A DNA stretch of 64,000 bases from Pseudovibrio japonicus (GTDB lineage Bacteria; Pseudomonadota; Alphaproteobacteria; Rhizobiales; Stappiaceae), in assembly GCF_014651595.1 (NCBI RefSeq), contig NZ_BMXE01000001.1, positions 806,001-870,000 of the forward strand. The letters run 5' to 3'. A model generated the notes under the pieces. The model ran no database searches, was not told the origin of the DNA, and saw only the letters and a program-made list of their open reading frames with translations. Shown in pieces: positions 37,640 to 48,152 of the stretch; positions within the stretch are counted from its first letter, which is position 1; the number at the start of each line of letters is the position of its first letter. The position numbers were made by a program, and so were the translations under genes.

Positions 37640-38782
37640 TTATTTCGGTTTGCGGTAGTAGCGCTGCGCTACAAACGGCATCTCGGCAACCTTGGCTTTG
37701 AGCGCGCGGCCACGAACCAGAATCTCCAGCTCGGTGCCAATTGCTGCCAATCTGGACGGGACGTAGCCCATGGCGAGCGGTGCACCCAGGGTTGGGCCAA
37801 AGCCACCAGAAGTGACGCGGCCAACGATTTCTTCTGTACCTGGCACGCGGATTTCCGCACCTTCGCGCGCCGGAGCGCGGCCATCCAAAAGCAGACCTAC
37901 GCGAAGATTTTCGGTTCCTTCTGCGAGCTGCTTGAGCACGCGGTCCCCACCGGGAAAGTCTCCGGCTTCTTTGCGACGCTTTTGCATGCAGAAGGTAATG
38001 TTGCCTTCAACAGGTGTGGTGTTCTCGTCAATGTCGTGACCGTAAAGGCAAAGACCAGCCTCAAGGCGCAGGCTGTCGCGGGCGCCAAGGCCGATTGGTT
38101 TGACACGCTCATCTGCGAGCAGTGCTTTTGCCACGGCTTCGGCAGCACCTGCAGGGACGGAGATCTCGTAGCCGTCTTCTCCGGTGTAGCCGGAGCGGGA
38201 GGCGATAACGGAGATACCGTCAAACTCGAGCGGTCGGGCTTCCATGAAACCCATCTGCGCAGCTTCGGGCGCGTGCAGCGCCATCACTTCCGCGGCTTTT
38301 GGGCCCTGAAGAGCGATCAATGCGCGGTCTTCTACGATCTCAAGCTTTACGTTTTCAGGAAGAGCTGCTGCGATGACTTTGTAGTCGTTGTCTTTACAAG
38401 CAGCGTTGACGACGATCATGAGGCGTCCGTCATCTTCTGCCGCCAGAGGGCGGGAGACCATAAGGTCGTCGATGATACCACCGTTGTCGTTGAGCAGAAC
38501 CGTGTAGCGCTGCTTACCCGGCTTCAGTTCCTTCATATTGGAAGGAACGAGTGCTTCCAGTGCAGCTGCGGTGGTTGCGTGGTCCGGACCGACAAGCCAG
38601 GCCTGCCCCATGTGGGAAACATCAAAGAGGCCTGCGCTTTCACGGGTGAAGAGGTGTTCTTTCAAAACGCCGAGCGGATATTGTACAGGCATCTCATAGC
38701 CCGCGAATGGTACCAGTTTGGCGCCAAGCTCGGTGTGAAGATCAAAAAGCGGTGTTCTTAGCAGGTCTGCAGTATCAGCCAT
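37640..38782 (-). CDS. gcvT: Aminomethyltransferase (glycine cleavage T protein)
   Basis: 380 residues. GcvT transfers the methylene unit from aminomethyl-GcvH to tetrahydrofolate and releases ammonia. Typical blocks are LRTPLFDLHTELGAKLVPFAGYEMPVQY-type N-terminus, GLFDVSHMGQ, YTVLLNDNGGIIDDLMV and the C-terminal GRVTSGGFGPTLGAPLAMGYV. It is the first gene of the operon and follows the glycine riboswitch; GAGGGG is the ribosome site. Confidence 0.96.
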   Translation of the reverse strand: MADTADLLRTPLFDLHTELGAKLVPFAGYEMPVQYPLGVLKEHLFTRESAGLFDVSHMGQAWLVGPDHATTAAALEALVPSNMKELKPGKQRYTVLLNDNGGIIDDLMVSRPLAAEDDGRLMIVVNAACKDNDYKVIAAALPENVKLEIVEDRALIALQGPKAAEVMALHAPEAAQMGFMEARPLEFDGISVIASRSGYTGEDGYEISVPAGAAEAVAKALLADERVKPIGLGARDSLRLEAGLCLYGHDIDENTTPVEGNITFCMQKRRKEAGDFPGGDRVLKQLAEGTENLRVGLLLDGRAPAREGAEIRVPGTEEIVGRVTSGGFGPTLGAPLAMGYVPSRLAAIGTELEILVRGRALKAKVAEMPFVAQRYYRKPK

Positions 38783-38800
38783 TAGGTCCCCTCAGACAGT

Positions 38801-39069
38801 GGCGTACACGTCAAAGACCATCCCTGTTCACGGAATGATCGCGTACGCCCCCTCTGTCTCGAGAACCTGAGAGATTTCCCCCACTGGCCGTCACAGGCCA
38901 ATGAGATTACTCCTTCGGTGAGTAACGTAACGCGCGATCCTTTAAGACTGCGGCGCTGCGCACTGCTTTCCAGAGTGTTGCTTACTGTGCGGTCCTTTTG
39001 CCTGAGAGTTTCCGGGGCGGTTGCTCCTTCGGCGATAAATCCAGTTTGGGCTTATTCTCTCCCGCACAG
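38801..39069 (-). promoter_or_regulatory. Tandem glycine riboswitch controlling the gcv operon
   Basis: Two glycine aptamers are visible on the minus strand. Aptamer 1 spans 39069-38986, closed by CTGTGCGG/CCGCACAG, with CGAAGGAGCAA and GGAAACTCTCAGGCAAAAGGAC. Aptamer 2 spans about 38939-38837, closed by GATCGCG/CGCGATC, with CCGAAGGAGTAA and GAAATCTCTCAGG. About 46 nt link them. GTACGCC (38843-38849, plus strand) next to aptamer 2 can pair with GGCGTAC (38801-38807) just before the gcvT ribosome site, a likely expression platform. Glycine binding normally switches gcv on. Confidence 0.93.
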
Positions 39070-39195
39070 CCCTGTCATTCGCCAGCCCTCCTCAGACCCG
39101 GCGAATGTATTCTTTCTCGCTGGCTGCAACGTGACAGCGAGAAAGGCTGGCGCGACACTGTGACGCCAAGCTGTAAAGTCTTACTACCCTACTTT

Positions 39196-39783
39196 TTATT
39201 TTTCGTCGAATCCAAAGACGACATTTTGTCCCGGTTCATTCGGAAGAATAATATCTTCTTCCACAAATGCCCATGTGGCTGACGGTGAACCGGCGCCTAG
39301 GGTGACAGGTACGCTAAAGAGTTTGGAGTAGATCGTCTTGTCTTCGCCATCCACATCGTGTGTGACGGCCACACGGATCGGCAGCAGAACTTCGCCACCT
39401 TGCCAGGTTGGACCTGGTGTGATGCTACCTGCAATGCCCAGCTTCATTGCTGAGTTTTCGCCGGACTTGTTACAGGTGCGCGCCGAATCCGTGATGATTG
39501 CCTGATAGCTTAAGTTCTCCGGTGCTCTTTCCTGTCCGCGTGGATATACGGCCAGAATGGTTGTTCCGGAAAGTTCCTGCAAGGAGGGGCAGATGGCAGG
39601 CGCCTGAAGCACTGACAAGTCAAAAGTATTCTCAGTAGCAGGCGGATTTGCTGACGAGGCCTCCAGATCAGCATCTGATGAACCAAAGCTTCCACAACCC
39701 GCCAGAGTTGCGCCTATTCCTGTCAGAAGTATTAGTCGTCCTGTGTTTTTGAGCAGCGTCTTAGCCAATAAATTGCCCACCAT
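39196..39783 (-). CDS. Predicted lipoprotein of unknown function
   Basis: 195 residues from the ATG at 39783. A longer in-frame ORF would run into the divergent ispH promoter and gene, so its first 121 codons are discounted. The signal ends at lipobox LAGC (C30). The mature part has one Cys pair and about six strand-like segments, with FSVPVTLGAGSPSATW near the C-terminus. I recognise only a conserved alphaproteobacterial hypothetical type. The ribosome site is weak. Confidence 0.7.
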   Translation of the reverse strand: MVGNLLAKTLLKNTGRLILLTGIGATLAGCGSFGSSDADLEASSANPPATENTFDLSVLQAPAICPSLQELSGTTILAVYPRGQERAPENLSYQAIITDSARTCNKSGENSAMKLGIAGSITPGPTWQGGEVLLPIRVAVTHDVDGEDKTIYSKLFSVPVTLGAGSPSATWAFVEEDIILPNEPGQNVVFGFDEK

Positions 39784-39993
39784 ACGAATCCCAAATGTAA
39801 CTGCAGTTTTTGTTTCTATAACAGCCGAAAACGCAAATGGCGAGATGCATCCGTCCCCGGAAACACGGTAGGGGAAGCTGATGGGCTGAATCTTGGAGAA
39901 AATCGGCTCATGGTGCACGATTAAAAACTCTTTTTCTTGACAGCAGCAGTCAACATCCTTCAATTGCTCAAAGTCAAAACTCAGGAATACGCT

Positions 39994-40989
39994 ATGCAGG
40001 TTACGCCGGCCCCCAAGGCACCGATCAAAATTCTTCTTTGCGCTCCACGCGGCTTTTGCGCCGGTGTTGATCGCGCGATCCAGATCGTCGACCTCGCCCT
40101 GGAGAAATACGGCGCCCCTGTTTATGTGCGTCACGAGATCGTTCACAACAAGTTTGTGGTGGAGTCATTGCGCAACAAAGGCGCTGTTTTTGTTGAGGAA
40201 TTGGACGAAATTCCCGTGGATGACCGCCCGGTTATTTTCTCAGCTCACGGTGTACCGAAGTCTGTTCCAGAAGCTGCGCGGCTGCGTAATCTGTTCTTCC
40301 TTGATGCGACCTGCCCTCTGGTTTCCAAGGTACACAAAGAAGCAATTTTGCACGACCGGCGCGAGCGGGAAATTCTGCTAATCGGCCATAAAGGCCATCC
40401 GGAAGTTGTCGGCACCATGGGCCAGCTGCCTGCCGGACGTGTATCACTGATTGAGACCGCTGAAGATGCTCGTCAGTTTGAACCGAAAACAAACAGACAA
40501 TTGGCGTGGATATCACAAACGACGCTTTCTGTTGATGATACCGAGGAAATCGTCGAGATCCTTGAGGAGCGTTTCCCAACAATTGCGAAGCCGCACAAGG
40601 ATGACATCTGCTATGCCACCACAAACCGCCAGCATGCGGTGAAGCAAATCGCGCCGCAGTGTGAGGCAATGATTGTGGTTGGGGCGCCAAATTCCTCCAA
40701 CTCCAAACGTCTGCGCGAAGTTGGAGAGAGAGCGGGCTGCAACAAGGCTGTCCTTATCCAAAGAGCCGCAGAGATCTCCTGGGATGATTTTAAGGGTGTG
40801 CGCTCGCTTGGCATTACCGCTGGTGCCTCTGCTCCGGAAGTCCTTGTTGAAGAAATTGTTGACGCTTTCCGTGAGCATTTTGATGTGACGCTGGAAACCG
40901 TTACAACCGCTGAAGAGAACATTTCATTTAATCTACCGAAAGAGTTACGGACCAATCCCGCACCTAGCGGAGCGAGTTCGGCGCAATAG
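39994..40989 (+). CDS. ispH: 4-hydroxy-3-methylbut-2-enyl diphosphate reductase
   Basis: 331 residues from the ATG at 39994 (AGGAATACGCT upstream). The three cluster Cys are in [28 protein letters not shown] and [11 protein letters not shown]; a conserved [11 protein letters not shown] and Glu in TAGASAPEV complete the family. IspH makes IPP and DMAPP in the last step of the MEP isoprenoid pathway. It heads a tight run ispH-thrB-rnhA-lipid kinase. Confidence 0.96.
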   Translation: MQVTPAPKAPIKILLCAPRGFCAGVDRAIQIVDLALEKYGAPVYVRHEIVHNKFVVESLRNKGAVFVEELDEIPVDDRPVIFSAHGVPKSVPEAARLRNLFFLDATCPLVSKVHKEAILHDRREREILLIGHKGHPEVVGTMGQLPAGRVSLIETAEDARQFEPKTNRQLAWISQTTLSVDDTEEIVEILEERFPTIAKPHKDDICYATTNRQHAVKQIAPQCEAMIVVGAPNSSNSKRLREVGERAGCNKAVLIQRAAEISWDDFKGVRSLGITAGASAPEVLVEEIVDAFREHFDVTLETVTTAEENISFNLPKELRTNPAPSGASSAQ

Positions 40990-40991
40990 TC

Positions 40992-41957
40992 ATGGCTGTA
41001 TACACCGATGTTTCCGATGAAGAGCTGGGCGCCTTCATCGACCGTTTCGACATTGGCAACCTGCTCTCTTATAAGGGCATTGCTGAGGGCGTTGAGAACT
41101 CCAACTATCTGGTTCATACGGAGACGGGTCATTACATCCTGACGCTCTACGAAAAACGGGTTAATCCGGATGATCTGCCGTTTTTCCTTGGGCTGATGCA
41201 GCATCTTGCCGCCAAGGGCTTCAACTGCCCTACCCCGCTTATCGACCGCGACGGACAGATGCTTGGCGAGCTTGCTGGACGTCCTGCTGCGATGGTCACC
41301 TTTCTTGAGGGCATGTGGGTACGCAAGCCGCAGCTCGCGCATTGCGCTGAACTGGGCAAAGGCATGGCGCAAATGCATTTGGCTGGCGCTGACTTTGAGA
41401 TTAAGCGGCCAAACTCCCTCAGTGTTGATGGCTGGGCACCTTTGCTGGAGGCAAGCCGTGATCGTGCGTACGAGGTGAAGCCGGGTCTTGCTGAAGAGCT
41501 GACAGAAGAGTTGGCCGAGCTACAAGCGCTGTGGCCAAAAGAGCTACCAAGCGGTGTGATCCATGCGGACCTTTTCCCCGATAACGTGTTTTATCTGGGC
41601 AAGGAGCTCTCCGGTCTGATCGATTTCTACTTTGCCTGTAATGATGCGTTTGCCTATGACGTTGCGATCTGCATCAATGCCTGGTGCTTTGAGCCGGATG
41701 GCATGTTCAACGTGACTAAGGCACGGGCACTACTGGAAGGCTACCGTAGTGTGCGTCCTTTCAGTGAACTGGAATTCGACAATCTACCTTTGCTGTGCCG
41801 TGGTGCTGCGCTGCGCTTCCTGCTGACCCGTCTTTACGATTGGCTGTCTGTGCCGGAAGGTGCGCTGGTCGTCCCTAAAGACCCACTTGAATACCTGCGC
41901 AAACTCAGGTTCCATCGTGGGGTATCCAATGCAACCGCATACGGGCTGGATAAATGA
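40992..41957 (+). CDS. thrB: Homoserine kinase (ThrB, aminoglycoside-phosphotransferase fold)
   Basis: 321 residues. It phosphorylates homoserine for threonine synthesis, upstream of ThrC, whose gene lies 8-9 kb away. It is the APH-fold type rather than the GHMP type: ENSNYLV near residue 35, the catalytic loop H191-A-D193-x4-N198 (IHADLFPDN), and [10 protein letters not shown] as the second metal site. Only 2 bp separate it from ispH, and it overlaps rnhA by 4 bp. Confidence 0.94.
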   Translation: MAVYTDVSDEELGAFIDRFDIGNLLSYKGIAEGVENSNYLVHTETGHYILTLYEKRVNPDDLPFFLGLMQHLAAKGFNCPTPLIDRDGQMLGELAGRPAAMVTFLEGMWVRKPQLAHCAELGKGMAQMHLAGADFEIKRPNSLSVDGWAPLLEASRDRAYEVKPGLAEELTEELAELQALWPKELPSGVIHADLFPDNVFYLGKELSGLIDFYFACNDAFAYDVAICINAWCFEPDGMFNVTKARALLEGYRSVRPFSELEFDNLPLLCRGAALRFLLTRLYDWLSVPEGALVVPKDPLEYLRKLRFHRGVSNATAYGLDK

Positions 41958-42406
41958 GTGATATCAAACGAGTAGAGACCTGGACGGACGGAGCCTGTTC
42001 CGGCAACCCCGGTCCCGGTGGCTGGGGCGTGCTGCTGCGCTTTGGCGAGCATGAGAAAGAACTGTGTGGGGGCGAGTCTGACACAACCAATAACCGCATG
42101 GAGTTGATGGCAGCGATTCAGGCGCTCGATTCCCTGAAGCGCTCCTGCGCCGTCGATCTTTATACGGACAGCTCTTATGTGAAAAACGGCATCACGCAGT
42201 GGATGCACAACTGGAAACGCAAAGGCTGGCGGACGGCCTCTAACTCTCCGGTCAAAAACGCCGATCTTTGGCAACAGTTAGATGAGGCTGCCAAACGTCA
42301 TGATGTTTCCTGGCACTGGGTTAAAGGCCATGCCGGGCACGATGAAAACGAACGTGCGGATGAACTTGCACGTAAGGGTATGCAGCCCTTCAAAAAGTCC
42401 ATTTAA
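41954..42406 (+). CDS. rnhA: Ribonuclease HI
   Basis: 150 residues. The four acidic metal-binding residues are in [39 protein letters not shown] and [12 protein letters not shown]. It degrades RNA in RNA-DNA hybrids, complementing RnhB encoded earlier in the window. The ATG overlaps the thrB stop (ATGA), which suggests translational coupling. Confidence 0.97.
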   Translation: MSDIKRVETWTDGACSGNPGPGGWGVLLRFGEHEKELCGGESDTTNNRMELMAAIQALDSLKRSCAVDLYTDSSYVKNGITQWMHNWKRKGWRTASNSPVKNADLWQQLDEAAKRHDVSWHWVKGHAGHDENERADELARKGMQPFKKSI

Positions 42407-42429
42407 GCCAGGAAGGTCAGAACAGGTTT

Positions 42430-43356
42430 ATGGACAAACCGCTTTCCCCTTCCCCACTGGATGAGGCCAGAACGAAGCCACGCAAGGCCAAGCGTGTGCT
42501 TATTCTTGCCAATCCCACCGCCACATCATTCCGTATGCAGAACATCACAGAGATTGTGACGTGTCTGGAGGCGGCGGGGATGAAGGTGGAGCTGAAACTG
42601 ACGGAACGGGCAAGTGAAATTGCCGAGACCTGCGCCGATCCTGATCTTAACAGTGACATTCTTGCGGTTGCAGGCGGGGATGCCTCCGTCAGTGATGCCG
42701 CTTCCACCCTGCTGGCCCGGGGTATGAAGCCGCATCTGGCGATTATTCCGTCCGGGACTGCCAATATACTTGCGCATGAATTGAATGTACCACGGACACC
42801 CCAAGAGATTGCCAAGACCATCATTGCAGGAAAGACACAAAAACTGCACAACGGCTACGCCAATGGGCGGCCGTTCTTCCTGTCTACCTCAACGGGGTTC
42901 GATGCAGAAATGGTGCATGTGGTCCCGTTGCGCCTGAAGCGCCGCTATGGGCGGCTTGCCTATCTCTTCATTGCAGCACAGCTTGCCTTTTCCCGGCGTA
43001 AAGGGAACTTCAAGGTGCAAGCGGATGGTGAAGAGCTGAACTGTGCCATGGCTCTGATCACCAATAGTCAATACTATGCCGGGACCCATCGCGTGGTGCC
43101 CCATGCCTCCATCCTGGAAAAGCAGCTACATCTGCTCACCTTTAAAGATGACAGTGCCTGGGCACTCTTTAAATACGCCTGCCGGTTGCTTACGGGCACT
43201 GTATCTAAATCGCCGAATGTTGAGTGCCGAAACATCAAGACTGCCCGCATTGAGGCGTACCGGGCAGCAGCGGTTCAGATTGATGGAGAACCGTTTGGCG
43301 GCACACCGCTGGAAGTGTCTGTCGGTGATTGCGAGCTGACTGTCATCTCCGGCTGA
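42430..43356 (+). CDS. Diacylglycerol kinase family lipid kinase
   Basis: 308 residues, the full length of the DAGK/LCB5/YegS family. It has the N-terminal nucleotide-binding region, PSGTANILAHEL (residues 107-118, canonical PxGTxNxxA), and a beta-rich C-terminal domain ending ESVGDCELTVIS-like. The usual GGDGT loop reads GGDAS (82-86). It probably phosphorylates a lipid. It follows rnhA by 23 bp in the same transcript. Confidence 0.83.
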   Translation: MDKPLSPSPLDEARTKPRKAKRVLILANPTATSFRMQNITEIVTCLEAAGMKVELKLTERASEIAETCADPDLNSDILAVAGGDASVSDAASTLLARGMKPHLAIIPSGTANILAHELNVPRTPQEIAKTIIAGKTQKLHNGYANGRPFFLSTSTGFDAEMVHVVPLRLKRRYGRLAYLFIAAQLAFSRRKGNFKVQADGEELNCAMALITNSQYYAGTHRVVPHASILEKQLHLLTFKDDSAWALFKYACRLLTGTVSKSPNVECRNIKTARIEAYRAAAVQIDGEPFGGTPLEVSVGDCELTVISG

Positions 43357-43540
43357 GCAGACAGCCGGATTACTCCTTTCGCACCTATTTAATCATTAGC
43401 GTTGATATGTGAAGCGCTTAGCCTAGGCATTTGCGTGCCTGATTGTACACATCTGCGCATAATTCAATTGACAATACAGTCAGCTATTTCCAAACTATCG
43501 GTTCTAGTAATCACACGTCCACGTAAATGCCGATGGTCTT

Positions 43541-43825
43541 ATGATACCTCGACCGAAATTGTTAGAGATAGAAAACAGAGACCACAAGCGGCATGGCTGT
43601 CGGTGGCCTGCTGTTCTGTTTGCGGAGAACTTCAGCCGATCCTGTGTGATTGAAGACATCAGCAATAGTGGTTGCCGGTTGCATATCAATACGGGCAAGC
43701 TCACTGCCAATGATATTGTGAAAATTCAGGTGCCGCCCCGCCAGCTGTCCTTCGTCGGCAAGGTGGTCTGGCTTCGCTGTGATGAAGCAGGCATCAAGTT
43801 CACCTCGAAGCCTGCAAAACTCTGA
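43541..43825 (+). CDS. PilZ-domain protein
   Basis: A 94-residue single-domain protein. The c-di-GMP-binding signature is R-x3-R (RDHKR, about residues 13-17) and D-x-S-x2-G in DISNSGCRL (39-47). The remainder is the PilZ barrel ending VVWLRCDEAGIKF. It probably acts as a c-di-GMP receptor, and an EAL phosphodiesterase lies 1.3 kb away. The N-terminal dozen residues are uncertain, as the ribosome site is weak. Confidence 0.8.
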   Translation: MIPRPKLLEIENRDHKRHGCRWPAVLFAENFSRSCVIEDISNSGCRLHINTGKLTANDIVKIQVPPRQLSFVGKVVWLRCDEAGIKFTSKPAKL

Positions 43826-43915
43826 GTGGGCCTTACTGCTCAGACAGGCCTGTCGCTTGCTCCGACATGAGCCTCCGGCAAACTCTCAATCAATGACTGG
43901 GTGTTTTGGACGGTA

Positions 43916-44974
43916 TTATTCCGGCTTGGCGCGTGGTAGCGGTGCCTGGAAACCGAAAGAAGCTTGCCAAGTGCGGATGCTGTGCCTTTGGGGTTCCAGC
44001 GATGCCGTCAGATAACTCTTGTTTCTTCCTATTCCCATTGGATAGCGCTTGTTTTGCTCTGCTTCATAGGCAGCACTTTGGTTACTGCACACGCGCATGC
44101 GCATATCTTCGGGCTGCTTCTGCAGGTCATTGACCATGTCTTGAAGGTTGCTGCCATTCGGGCTTAGATCGCCATTCATTGCTTCGGTTAAGAGCTTGGC
44201 TGCCCGCTCACTGCGCTCCCGCCCGGTTGTTGCACCAAGGACAACGGCCATCAAACGCTGCCCATCTCTATCGGTCAGCGCGACGATATTGCGGCCAGAG
44301 GGACATACAAATCCGGTCTTCATGCCGACAGTGCCGGGGAGACGGGTGAGCAAGTCATTGTTGGAGGTGAGGTCTTCCCTATCAATGAAGACTTCTGACG
44401 TGGCGAACACCTCATGGTACTGCGGGAAACGCAGGTAGACTTCACGCGCCAGAATGGCGAGGTCGCGGGCTGAAGTTTGCTGAGCGGGATCGAACAAGCC
44501 ATTGGCGTTGACGAAGTGGCTTGCAGTCATTCCGAGGCGCTGTGCCTGCGCATTCATGCGCATCACAAAAGCCTCTTCAGTACTCGCAACCCTTTCAGCA
44601 AGCGCCACTGCAACATCATTGGCTGAACCGACGAGCATGGCGTAGAGCGCATCCTGAAGGGTCATGGTGCTTCCAACCTTCAGGCCGGATTTCAAAGACT
44701 GTTGACTCATCGCTCTTGGTGACATCACCACTGGCGATTTGAGAGTAACTTCTTCGTTCGCAAGAGCTTCAAAGGTGACGAGAGCGGTCATCAACTTGGT
44801 CACCGAGGCCGGGTACCATGGGTGGCCAGCATCTTCAGCATAAAGGACTTGCTGGGTGTCCAGATTCACCACCAGTGATGGCGTAGCCGCAGCTGGCACT
44901 GCATATGCAGAAGTAATAAGGGTCAGACCAAGCGCGGCCGGGAATTTTCGAAGGGCATTACGAAAGCAAAACAT
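43916..44974 (-). CDS. D-alanyl-D-alanine carboxypeptidase (low-molecular-mass PBP)
   Basis: 352 residues. Signal peptide of about 30 residues ends at PAAATPS. Penicillin-binding motifs are S57-V-T-K60, S117-A-N119 and K219-T-G221. Typical of the DacA/DacF family, which trims terminal D-Ala from peptidoglycan pentapeptides in the periplasm. A C-terminal extension of about 90 residues after the transpeptidase domain lacks a clear membrane anchor. It is transcribed alone, away from the PilZ gene. Confidence 0.93.
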   Translation of the reverse strand: MFCFRNALRKFPAALGLTLITSAYAVPAAATPSLVVNLDTQQVLYAEDAGHPWYPASVTKLMTALVTFEALANEEVTLKSPVVMSPRAMSQQSLKSGLKVGSTMTLQDALYAMLVGSANDVAVALAERVASTEEAFVMRMNAQAQRLGMTASHFVNANGLFDPAQQTSARDLAILAREVYLRFPQYHEVFATSEVFIDREDLTSNNDLLTRLPGTVGMKTGFVCPSGRNIVALTDRDGQRLMAVVLGATTGRERSERAAKLLTEAMNGDLSPNGSNLQDMVNDLQKQPEDMRMRVCSNQSAAYEAEQNKRYPMGIGRNKSYLTASLEPQRHSIRTWQASFGFQAPLPRAKPE

Positions 44975-45102
44975 ACGGATATGGGTCTCAGACTGGCAAA
45001 GGAAAGTCTGCGCAGATACCCTCAGAAAAATGCCGCGAATATGTCACCGGATGAATTAAACAGTGGAATACGAAACTGATTGATCAGAGCGTGCACCGAG
45101 GC

Positions 45103-45133
45103 AGAAAAACGGGGATCTTTTGTGAAGATCCCC
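45103..45133 (-). terminator. Terminator after the EAL gene
   Basis: GGGGATCTT (45111-45119) and AAGATCCCC (45125-45133) form a perfect 9-bp stem; on the minus strand GTTTTTCTG follows. It lies 28 bp past the stop. Confidence 0.85.
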
Positions 45134-45161
45134 AGTCTCTAATCTCAATTCATTTTTTCTA

Positions 45162-48086
45162 TCAGCTCTGAGTGCTGCGGTCCTGTTGGGCGAACTGTTC
45201 TTTGAGCATGCGGCCTGCCTCAGCGGCGCGCATTGGCTGGCCGAAGTGGAAGCCCTGAACGTATTCGCATCCAAGCTGGAAGAGCTCCAGTGCATCAGAT
45301 TCAGTCTCAGCGCCTTCTGCAACCACTTCCATACCAAGATCATGACCAAGGGCCACGATGGTACGCAGAATGACCGGGCGAGCGCTCTGCCCGCTTGGGC
45401 GGACGAAAGACTGGTCGATCTTGATGGTGTCGAACTGGAAACGCTGAAGGTAACTGAGGGACGAGTATCCTGTACCGAAGTCATCCAGTGAAAGACCTGC
45501 CCCGAGGCCTTTCAAGCGCTCAAGAACCTGAACAGAGAATTCCGGGTTCTGCATAACCAACGATTCAGTCAGCTCCAGCTTCAATGAACCCGGCGTCAGC
45601 GCAGTACGAGCTAGAACGGCTTTAACGTCGTTGATAAGATCCGGTTTCAGGAGCTGGCGGGACGAGATGTTGACCGACACAAACAGCGGCATCGCATGTT
45701 TGAACTCGCGCTGCCATTGCGCCAGCTGGCGAGCACCCTTTTCCATCACACGCAGGCCAAGTTCATTGATCAGGCCGCTTTGTTCAGCGACTGGAATGAA
45801 TTCGGATGGTGGGATCAGGCCACGGGTCGGGTGCTCCCAGCGTGCAAGTGCTTCAAAGCCAGCCGTGGTTTTATCCGAGAGACGTACGATGGGCTGGAAG
45901 AAGACCTTGATCTCGTCTTTTTCAAGCGCAGAGCGCAGGTCATTGTCGAGCGCAAGGGTGTTACTGGCCACAGGCTTGAGCGTTGGGCGGAAGATCTCAA
46001 TGCGATCACCACCAAGGCGCTTGGCGTGGTTGAGGGCAATCTCGGCGTCGCGCATCAGGTCCGTCGCCTTTTCCAGACCACCGTCGTATATGGAGGCACC
46101 GATCGAGGCGGTCAGGAATACGTCCTGATCGCCGAAGGTCACAGGTGTGCGCAGTGACTTGCGCAGTTCATCGGCAAAGGCTGCAATGCGGGTTGCATCC
46201 TGCTCCGAGATCATCAGAACTGCAAAGGTATCTGCGGTGATGCGCGATAGGGAGTCTTGCGGCTTGATCAGACGGGACAGACGGCGCGCTGCGGTAAGCA
46301 GCATGGAGTCGCCAGCGGTCTGGCCGATGCTGTCGTTGACCTGCTTGAAGCGGTCCAGATCGATCAGGATGACGGTTGGGTTCCCGTTGCCTTCTGCTCT
46401 TGAACGTGCCAGCGCGGCCACGAGGCGGTCCATGAACAGTTCGCGGTTTGGCAGGCCGGTCAGGTTATCGTGCACCGCGTCGTGCATCAAACGCTCTTCG
46501 GCGGTTTTCTGAGAGGTAATGTCCAGCAGTGTACCAACGCAGCGGACCACTTCGCCATCAGAGCCGAGCACCGGACGAGCGCGCATCTTGAACCAGCGGT
46601 AATGACCATCTTCACCACGTAGACGGAATGCCTGATTGACCCGGCCACGGCGATGATCAATCACCGCATCCAATGTGCCACGAAACAGGTCGCGGTCTTG
46701 CGGGTGGAGAATTTCCAGCCACAGGCGAGCAGGACCATCAAGCAGGCCGGGTTTGATGCCCAAAGCTTCTTCAAGACCGCCACTGGTGTGGATCTTGTCA
46801 CGGTCTACATCCCAATCCCAGATGATATCGCCAGAGCCGGTGAGCGCGAGCGCACGGCGCTCAACGTCACCCACGATGCTGTGTGACAGGCCTGAGCCAG
46901 CAAAGGCGTGCTGCATGACGGTGAAGCCGAGCAGCAACACGAACAGGACAAGACCACCTGCGAGAGCGGGCTGCACCAGATCGCTTTGCAAAATGCCGGA
47001 GGTTGCCATCCAGGCTGCGAACAGCCACGCAAGGAATAAGAACCATGTTGGCAGCAGCATAATCGCCCGCTCGAACCTGCGGATGGTAAGCATCACGATT
47101 ATCCCGAAACCGGAGAGCGCCACACCAGCCATCAGAACACGTGAGATGCCTGCTGCGATGGTTGGGTCCCAGAGTGCCAAACCAAACAGACTAAGGACGA
47201 CGACAAACAGGCCGATGGCGAGATGGGTGTAATGAATGTGCCATCGGTTGAGACCGAGATAGGCGTAAAGGAAGACGACAAGCGCGGCCGTGAGACTTAT
47301 CTCCGCCATGGCTCGATAGAGCTGGTCATCTCCAAGCGTTCGCCCGAAGACCAAATTCCAGAAACCAAAATCGATACACAAGTAGACCAGAACCGCCCAT
47401 GCCAGCGCTGCTGTTGCAGGGAAAAGAACCGTGCCCTTCACCACAAACAGGATGGTGAGGAACAGCGCCAGTAGACCTGCAATGCCGAGTACGATGCCAC
47501 GGTAGAGCGTGTAGGCGTTGATGTTGTCTTTGTAAGCTTCCGGCTTCCAGAGACGGATTTCCGGCAGGCTTGGTGACTTCAGTTCCGCGATGAAGGTTAC
47601 GTTTGCACCCGGATCCAGCGTAATGCGGTAGATATCGGCTTCTGTGCTGCGCTCGCGAATTGGTGGGATGCCCTGACTTGGTGTCAGGGACACAATGCGG
47701 CGCTGGCCCAGATCTGGAGCCAGAACGCCGCCACCGGTCATTTTGTAGTAAGGAGCCACAAGCAGACGGTCGATCTGCTCCTCTCCCGGATTGGAGAGTG
47801 CGAAGACTGCCCAAGAACTGGCGGTGTCATCAATGGAACGCACTTCAATGCGGCGTACGATGCCGTCAGAGTCGGGTGCGGTGGAGACCTGAATGCTTGT
47901 GCTGGTGTTGGGATAGATGTCGACGGAGCTGGTCAGATCGAGTGCATCAATATTTTCTGGAACGACAATTGCGTCCAAAGCCAAGGCTTGCGATGCAGCC
48001 ACAATAAGCAGGAGAGCGCTTAACAGAACAGCCTGAATAACGTTCTGCACGCGCTGACAACAAGTCCCTTGCACCGGCATCTCCAC
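45162..48086 (-). CDS. Membrane c-di-GMP phosphodiesterase: 7TMR-DISM, PAS, degenerate GGDEF, EAL
   Basis: 974 residues. A signal peptide and periplasmic domain (about 37-190) precede seven membrane helices (195-400), a PAS domain (about 415-545), GGDEF (545-705) and EAL (715-965). The GGDEF signature is RITADTF instead of RLGGDEF, so cyclase activity is unlikely. The EAL domain is intact: [46 protein letters not shown] and QGFHFGQ. It should hydrolyse c-di-GMP in response to a periplasmic or membrane signal. The start is GTG 48086 or ATG 48080. Confidence 0.92.
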   Translation of the reverse strand: MEMPVQGTCCQRVQNVIQAVLLSALLLIVAASQALALDAIVVPENIDALDLTSSVDIYPNTSTSIQVSTAPDSDGIVRRIEVRSIDDTASSWAVFALSNPGEEQIDRLLVAPYYKMTGGGVLAPDLGQRRIVSLTPSQGIPPIRERSTEADIYRITLDPGANVTFIAELKSPSLPEIRLWKPEAYKDNINAYTLYRGIVLGIAGLLALFLTILFVVKGTVLFPATAALAWAVLVYLCIDFGFWNLVFGRTLGDDQLYRAMAEISLTAALVVFLYAYLGLNRWHIHYTHLAIGLFVVVLSLFGLALWDPTIAAGISRVLMAGVALSGFGIIVMLTIRRFERAIMLLPTWFLFLAWLFAAWMATSGILQSDLVQPALAGGLVLFVLLLGFTVMQHAFAGSGLSHSIVGDVERRALALTGSGDIIWDWDVDRDKIHTSGGLEEALGIKPGLLDGPARLWLEILHPQDRDLFRGTLDAVIDHRRGRVNQAFRLRGEDGHYRWFKMRARPVLGSDGEVVRCVGTLLDITSQKTAEERLMHDAVHDNLTGLPNRELFMDRLVAALARSRAEGNGNPTVILIDLDRFKQVNDSIGQTAGDSMLLTAARRLSRLIKPQDSLSRITADTFAVLMISEQDATRIAAFADELRKSLRTPVTFGDQDVFLTASIGASIYDGGLEKATDLMRDAEIALNHAKRLGGDRIEIFRPTLKPVASNTLALDNDLRSALEKDEIKVFFQPIVRLSDKTTAGFEALARWEHPTRGLIPPSEFIPVAEQSGLINELGLRVMEKGARQLAQWQREFKHAMPLFVSVNISSRQLLKPDLINDVKAVLARTALTPGSLKLELTESLVMQNPEFSVQVLERLKGLGAGLSLDDFGTGYSSLSYLQRFQFDTIKIDQSFVRPSGQSARPVILRTIVALGHDLGMEVVAEGAETESDALELFQLGCEYVQGFHFGQPMRAAEAGRMLKEQFAQQDRSTQS

Positions 48087-48152
48087 GATAGCACAAAATT
48101 AACTGAATTCCTAAGCAAGATCCTTACATCGTCAAGGCGTCAGTTTCATGGT

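Noticed and set aside
37607-38761. 384-residue frame opposite gcvT
   Set aside because: Shadow of gcvT with biased composition and no motif.
39784-40146. N-terminal extension of the lipoprotein gene at 39196
   Set aside because: It would overlap the divergent ispH start and place the lipobox internally; the ATG at 39783 gives a proper signal peptide.
43348-43369. Hairpin TCCGGCTG/CAGCCGGA at the end of the lipid kinase gene
   Set aside because: The following bases (TTACTCCTTTC) are a poor T tract, so I do not call it a terminator.
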